NCBI RefSeq assembly: GCF_020829495.1
Contig: NZ_JAIVFQ010000062.1
Coordinates: 1 to 41,048 of the forward strand
Length of the DNA stretch: 41,048 nucleotides
Direction of reading: 5' to 3'
DNA from: Nostoc favosum CHAB5714
GTDB taxonomy: Bacteria; Cyanobacteriota; Cyanobacteriia; Cyanobacteriales; Nostocaceae
A model generated the notes under the pieces. The model had not been told where the DNA came from. It worked only from the letters and a program-made list of their open reading frames with translations, and did not search any database. Every line of letters begins with the position of its first letter. The stretch's first letter is position 1. The position numbers and the translations under genes were made by a program. Of the stretch, positions 37,830-41,048 are shown piece after piece.

Positions 37830-38711
37830 ATGCTAGTAATTATAGATTTCTGCAATGATTGCCAGATAGCTTGGCTAGCGATCGCCAGTAGCAATGACTT
37901 GGTAGGCTTGTTAACATTCCCTTTTATGCAGCGTGCGATCGTAGGTGCTGTGTTAATGGGAATACTTGGCGGGATGTTGGGTAGTTTTGTCACCTTGCGC
38001 CAGTTGTCCTTTTTCAGCCACGCGGTTGGTCATGCAGCATTAGTAGGTGTGGCGTTAGGGGTGCTGCTACAAATAAATCCGACTTGGATGCTGTTACCTT
38101 TTACCTTGGTTTTTGGGGTTATTGTCCTCTACTTTATCGACAAAACCAACTTAGGTAGTGATAGCGTCCTTAGCATAGTGCTATCTGGGGCATTAGCGAT
38201 CGGTGTGATTCTCACTAGCCTAATTAAAGGATATCGTGGCAACTTGATGGCTGTGCTGTTCGGCGATATTCTAGCGATCGATACCACAGATTTGATTTTG
38301 ACGCTGCTAGTACTTGTGGGAGGCAGCATATTTTTACTATCAACCCTGCGCCAGCAAATTTTATTGACCCTTAACCCCGATGTAGCGCAAGTTCAAGGTA
38401 TTCCCGTCCAGTTGTACCGCTACGTGTTTGTGGTCTTGCTTTCACTCGCCGTTGCTGTAGCAATTAAAGCTGTCGGCGTTTTACTGGTGAACGCCTTTTT
38501 AGTTATTCCCGCCTCCACCGCCAAACTGATGAGTCATCACTTTAGCCGCTTTCTAATCATGTCGGTGATAGTTGGTTCCATTAGTAGCATTGCTGGCATC
38601 ATTGTGTCAGGTATTTTTAACTTTGCTTCTGGCCCAAGTATTGTTCTTGTTCAATTTCTGCTATTTGTAGCCGTTTTCATCTGCTTTAAGTTGAATTTGA
38701 AAGCCGCATAA
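37830..38711 (+). CDS. znuB: Zinc ABC transporter permease
   Basis: The 293-residue ABC-3 family permease has about eight to nine membrane helices. Family motifs are present: FMQRAIVGAVLMGILGGMLG at the first helix, LRQLSFFSHAVGHAALVG, the AIGVILTSLIKGYRGNL region, LKAVGVLLVNAFLVIPAS-like AVGVLLVNAFLVIPASTA, and SGPSIVLVQFLLF near the end. It forms the membrane channel of the zinc importer with ZnuC. The ATG at 37830 is used; ATG 37927 would still keep the first family helix, so the first 32 residues are uncertain. Confidence 0.93.
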   Translation: MLVIIDFCNDCQIAWLAIASSNDLVGLLTFPFMQRAIVGAVLMGILGGMLGSFVTLRQLSFFSHAVGHAALVGVALGVLLQINPTWMLLPFTLVFGVIVLYFIDKTNLGSDSVLSIVLSGALAIGVILTSLIKGYRGNLMAVLFGDILAIDTTDLILTLLVLVGGSIFLLSTLRQQILLTLNPDVAQVQGIPVQLYRYVFVVLLSLAVAVAIKAVGVLLVNAFLVIPASTAKLMSHHFSRFLIMSVIVGSISSIAGIIVSGIFNFASGPSIVLVQFLLFVAVFICFKLNLKAA

Positions 38712-38786
38712 ATCTTTTTTCTCAAAAGGCTTGCTATTTTATTGGATGTTTGCTACATTTATTAATCGTGGCTCACAAAAGCCCCA

Positions 38787-38859
<73 letters not shown>

Positions 38860-38908
38860 TCACAAAAGTACCAAGCAGCAAGCGGTTCTGACTAAATTTC
38901 ATGGCAGA

Positions 38909-38945
38909 TTGCTAGGGATATAAAATCCCTATTAGGGATTGAAAC
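38909..38945 (+). repeat. Isolated CRISPR-like repeat unit
   Basis: The last 21 nt, ATCCCTATTAGGG followed by ATTGAAAC, match the 3' part of the common 37-nt CRISPR repeat of heterocystous cyanobacteria, including the internal ATCCCTATTAGGGAT palindrome and the ATTGAAAC end. The first 16 nt (TTGCTAGGGATATAAA) are less typical. Only one copy exists and no spacers or cas genes are nearby. Confidence 0.55.
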
Positions 38946-38958
38946 AGTCAAGTTTTAG

Positions 38959-40101
38959 TCACGAAGATTTTACCGCTTTTGTGTGTCCCAAAATCCGGGG
39001 AACCTGGGGCCTGTCTCTTTTGGTCGCCATCAAATCAAAGGCTTTTTGGTGATGCTGCTGGCTAATCCAGTGGTGGTAAAGTTCGGAGTGAACTTTTGCT
39101 GAATGCCCCATTTGTTGGGCGGCTAGCGTTATATCAAGCCCAAACACCAAAGTACGTATTGCCCAGCAGTGGCGCAAATTGTAGGGGGCAAAAATCTCGT
39201 GGCGGTGAAACCAAACTGTTACCACGTGACCAATGGCACGATTTGACTGATTTAAGTCAACTTTTGGTAAAACCACGTTTTGCAGGTCAAATTCCTCAAA
39301 CCATTCTGGATAGCAAGGCCAAACTTGCCTTCCCCCCGTTTTAGAGTTGTCGCTGACGCTGATGATGTAGTTGCCGCTAGCGATCGCTCCCAGGTCAAGC
39401 CGAAAAACTTCGTGGTTACGCAAGCCGTAAGTCGCCAGCATCCCATACACCCAGCGCCAAGCTTCTGATTCAATCTCGTAAAAAACCTGAGCAATGGTTG
39501 TGTCTGTTGGTAAATCTCGCGGCGTCACTAGTCGCGGAGAGTATTTACCTTTGTAGGGTTTGAGGTTGATTTCTACTTGGGCGAACCGAGCTAGCGCCGA
39601 AAGTGCCATACAAGTGCGCTTGCGGGTCTTGGTGTCGGGAAAGGTCGCCGTTACCGCTTTTAAGATATTTTGAGGATTCAAGATTTCGTTTTGGGGCAAT
39701 TTTTGAAATATTCGCCAGTAGTCAATCGTCCAGGTCGTCTCGCTTTGGTGATTGCGATCTCTGGTGTCAAAGTAAAATTTTTCAAATCTTTGGATCAGGC
39801 TTTCGATGGTTTCAACCTCAGATGATTCTCCGGCGGGCGTTTTCAAATAAGAACTCCATTGGAAATTTTTGCAGGCAATTAACCCGCCCAAAAGCCGAGC
39901 TTCAGCTTCGGCCCGCTTGAATCCTTCGCGGCTGGCATAGATTCCCAAGGCGATGCGTTGCTGGTAGGGTTTAGTTTTGCTGGAGGTTGGTTTTGGTGGT
40001 AGGGTGGCGCGAAGATAAAGGCGATTGTTGATTTGCTCAATGCTTACCCCGATTTGAGCAATTTTTAGCCGCTCGTTGATTTTGGTAAGCTGGGTATCCA
40101 T
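38959..40101 (-). CDS. Tyrosine recombinase/integrase
   Basis: The protein has 380 residues from ATG 40101, which overlaps the stop of the upstream gene (TAATG); GTG 40125 is an alternative. The catalytic domain has the first Arg in ATYGLRNHE, a beta-hairpin Lys region (SDNSKTGGRQ), the box II YNLRHCWAIR (Tyr in place of the usual His before xLRH), the GHS His in AQQMGHSAKVHSE, and the nucleophile Tyr in LYHHW. The N-terminal half holds a helical core-binding domain. It probably integrates or excises the adjacent element. Its gene ends 100 nt from tRNA-Phe. Confidence 0.9.
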   Translation of the reverse strand: MDTQLTKINERLKIAQIGVSIEQINNRLYLRATLPPKPTSSKTKPYQQRIALGIYASREGFKRAEAEARLLGGLIACKNFQWSSYLKTPAGESSEVETIESLIQRFEKFYFDTRDRNHQSETTWTIDYWRIFQKLPQNEILNPQNILKAVTATFPDTKTRKRTCMALSALARFAQVEINLKPYKGKYSPRLVTPRDLPTDTTIAQVFYEIESEAWRWVYGMLATYGLRNHEVFRLDLGAIASGNYIISVSDNSKTGGRQVWPCYPEWFEEFDLQNVVLPKVDLNQSNRAIGHVVTVWFHRHEIFAPYNLRHCWAIRTLVFGLDITLAAQQMGHSAKVHSELYHHWISQQHHQKAFDLMATKRDRPQVPRILGHTKAVKSS

Positions 40102-40325
40102 TAAATCAAGCCACTCCCGCCGCACAGGGTACAGGAGTAATTTACGCCGCCATAGGCAAGTACCCCTTTACCGTGGCACTTGGAACAAAGTTCCATTTCG
40201 TCATAATCTGGATCGTTAGCATCCAATGCCCAGATATGACCGCAGTCAAGGCACTCCCAGTAACCATAATTTTCTTGGTATTGTAGTCGCGTACAATCGC
40301 ATCTTGGGCACGTTTTGTTAGTCAT
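40101..40325 (-). CDS. Zinc-ribbon plus DnaJ-type zinc-finger small protein (74 aa)
   Basis: From ATG 40325 the protein has an N-terminal zinc ribbon (CPRCDCTRL...YWECLDCGHIW, four Cys). An acidic linker follows, then a CxxCxGxG pair (CSKCHGKG and CTLCGGSG) like one zinc site of DnaJ. The longer upstream frame overlaps the previous gene and is not needed. It overlaps that gene by 8 nt (ATGACTAA) and the integrase by 1 nt (TAATG). It may bind nucleic acid or protein; a helper role for the recombinase is an inference from coupling. Confidence 0.75.
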   Translation of the reverse strand: MTNKTCPRCDCTRLQYQENYGYWECLDCGHIWALDANDPDYDEMELCSKCHGKGVLAYGGVNYSCTLCGGSGLI

Positions 40326-40632
40326 CTTCTTCCTGTTCAAAATCTGGTAAAGCATAGGCCAAACAGTCAGCAAAAGTTGAAATACTAACATTGGCATTAC
40401 TCCACAGTAGGGACTGGCAAACCATAAAGCATTGTTCTGCCGTGATTTCTTCTCGCTCCATCCCCCAATCTCTAAATGAAAATTGCATTTCATCTATGTC
40501 GCCGTCTTCAGGATCTCCAGCATAAACAAGCCCGTTGTAGATAACAACACAACCGAGTGAGTATGGTTTTGGCTCGTATTCCTGAAGGGTAAAGCGATCC
40601 ACTTCTTTTTCCCAAATTGGTTCTGATTCCAT
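40318..40632 (-). CDS. Hypothetical acidic protein (104 aa)
   Basis: The protein runs from ATG 40632 and is strongly acidic. It has MESEPIWEKEVDRFTLQEYE at the start, a hydrophobic patch YSLGCVVIYNGLVYAGD, and ends LPDFEQEEDD. No family was recognised. Its last 8 nt overlap the zinc-ribbon gene, placing it in the integrase operon. Small acidic partners are common on mobile elements, but no specific function is claimed. Confidence 0.65.
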   Translation of the reverse strand: MESEPIWEKEVDRFTLQEYEPKPYSLGCVVIYNGLVYAGDPEDGDIDEMQFSFRDWGMEREEITAEQCFMVCQSLLWSNANVSISTFADCLAYALPDFEQEEDD

Positions 40633-40701
40633 TGGAGAGTTAATTTTATCCGGGTAGATGATTTAATCGCGATCGCGTTCCTCCTTTACGCGATCGCACT
40701 T

Positions 40702-40773
40702 TCAATTTGCCCCTTGCATCCATTCCTCAATCAACGCCCTGGCTGAGTAGTAATTTCCAGGTTGATCGGTCAT
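40702..40773 (-). CDS. Possible 23-residue microprotein
   Basis: ATG 40773 lies 6 nt past the stop of the upstream gene and reads MTDQPGNYYSARALIEEWMQ then GAN and a stop. The composition is protein-like (short helix SARALIEEWMQ) and the position fits the operon, but there is no clear ribosome-binding site and the length is marginal. Confidence 0.35.
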   Translation of the reverse strand: MTDQPGNYYSARALIEEWMQGAN

Positions 40774-40779
40774 AGTGCG

Positions 40780-41048
40780 TTAATAGTCGCTCAATAATGT
40801 GGGTTGCTTTTGGTCGTCAATCGGTTGTGCAGCAAGAGTTTCACTAGTTTTTATCACTAGCGTAGCCGCAATATTTTCATCCCATAAGCCATTTGCGATC
40901 TCTGCCGCCAGGTGTGTTAGATCGTCTTCGTTCATGCAATCGCACCAGGCGAGGACTTGTTCGGGAATGTCGCTAAAACCCAATTCTTTGTGCTGGTGTG
41001 CCACCGTGGTCTGTTCCCGCAGTGCCAGGAATATGAGGGCATTTAACC
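40780..41048 (-). CDS. Hypothetical protein, 5' end beyond window
   Basis: The frame is open from the stop at 40780 to the window edge. Visible sequence includes LNALIFLALREQTTVAHQHK, then ELGFSDIPEQVLAWCDCMNE, a helix DDLTHLAAEIANGLWDENIA and a polar tail (QPIDDQKQPTLLSDY). A GTG at 41004 could be an internal start, but the upstream residues look coding, so the gene is probably partial here. No family recognised. It is the first visible gene of the minus-strand cluster ending with the integrase. Confidence 0.55.
   Translation of the reverse strand, partial: LNALIFLALREQTTVAHQHKELGFSDIPEQVLAWCDCMNEDDLTHLAAEIANGLWDENIAATLVIKTSETLAAQPIDDQKQPTLLSDY

Noticed and set aside
40318..40493. Extended 130-residue reading of the zinc-ribbon gene
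   Set aside because: The extra 56 residues overlap the acidic protein gene out of frame; ATG 40325 with an 8-nt overlap is a better start.

Overview
The window is from a filamentous, Nostoc/Anabaena-like cyanobacterium. The evidence is the many GCGATCGC (HIP1) octamers, a RuBisCO accumulation factor, MenG for phylloquinone, dense short tandem heptamer repeats, and several families of tiny dispersed repeats and MITE-like elements of the kind reported from Nostoc genomes. Most genes are chromosomal housekeeping or conserved hypotheticals. Family names rest on motifs read by eye, because no database search was possible.

Layout. 1-127: the right end of an IS605-type element (TnpB C-terminus plus terminal hairpin). 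630-2492: a polytopic membrane protein and two single-helix microproteins. 2.5-3.1 kb: a MITE and a 21-nt tandem array. 3.1-6.3 kb: a class V aminotransferase, a DUF1499 protein, and a junction at about 5.61 kb where a metallophosphoesterase and a ChaB-family gene have both lost their 5' parts. 6.3-12.6 kb: a UvrD-like helicase, an aquaporin and raf1, bracketed by inverted copies of one MITE. 12.8-16.9 kb: a REC-GAF regulator, menG, a DUF445 protein and a Uma2-family protein. 17.0-19.2 kb: a decayed P450/Rieske pair divergent from a TetR regulator with two palindromic operators. 19.3-20.0 kb: a DUF4160/DUF2442 pair. 20.5-23.9 kb: a secreted FG-GAP/RTX protein flanked by related 21-nt repeats. 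24.2-31.7 kb: minus-strand genes for a 7TM-HD phosphohydrolase, an ADP-ribosylglycohydrolase-like protein, aroQ, a 46-residue protein and topA. 32.2-33.6 kb: an overlapping pair of hypothetical genes. 33.9-38.7 kb: an SLH-porin divergent from a znuA-znuC-znuB zinc-uptake operon with a Zur-like site. 38.8-41.0 kb: tRNA-Phe(GAA), one isolated CRISPR-like repeat, and a tightly coupled minus-strand cluster ending in a tyrosine recombinase, which looks like the edge of an integrative element.

The most unusual theme is how often repeats become coding sequence or disturb genes. A 30-nt dispersed repeat adds exactly ten in-frame codons to the Uma2 gene. About 130 nt of intergenic-type repeats sit in frame between helicase motifs II and III. 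AroQ takes its last dozen residues and its stop from a palindromic repeat. The REC-GAF gene takes its stop from a heptamer array. A 19-copy heptamer array lies inside the zinc operon, starting at the znuA stop codon. Three MITE families can be defined inside the window, and one copy shows an apparent target-site duplication.
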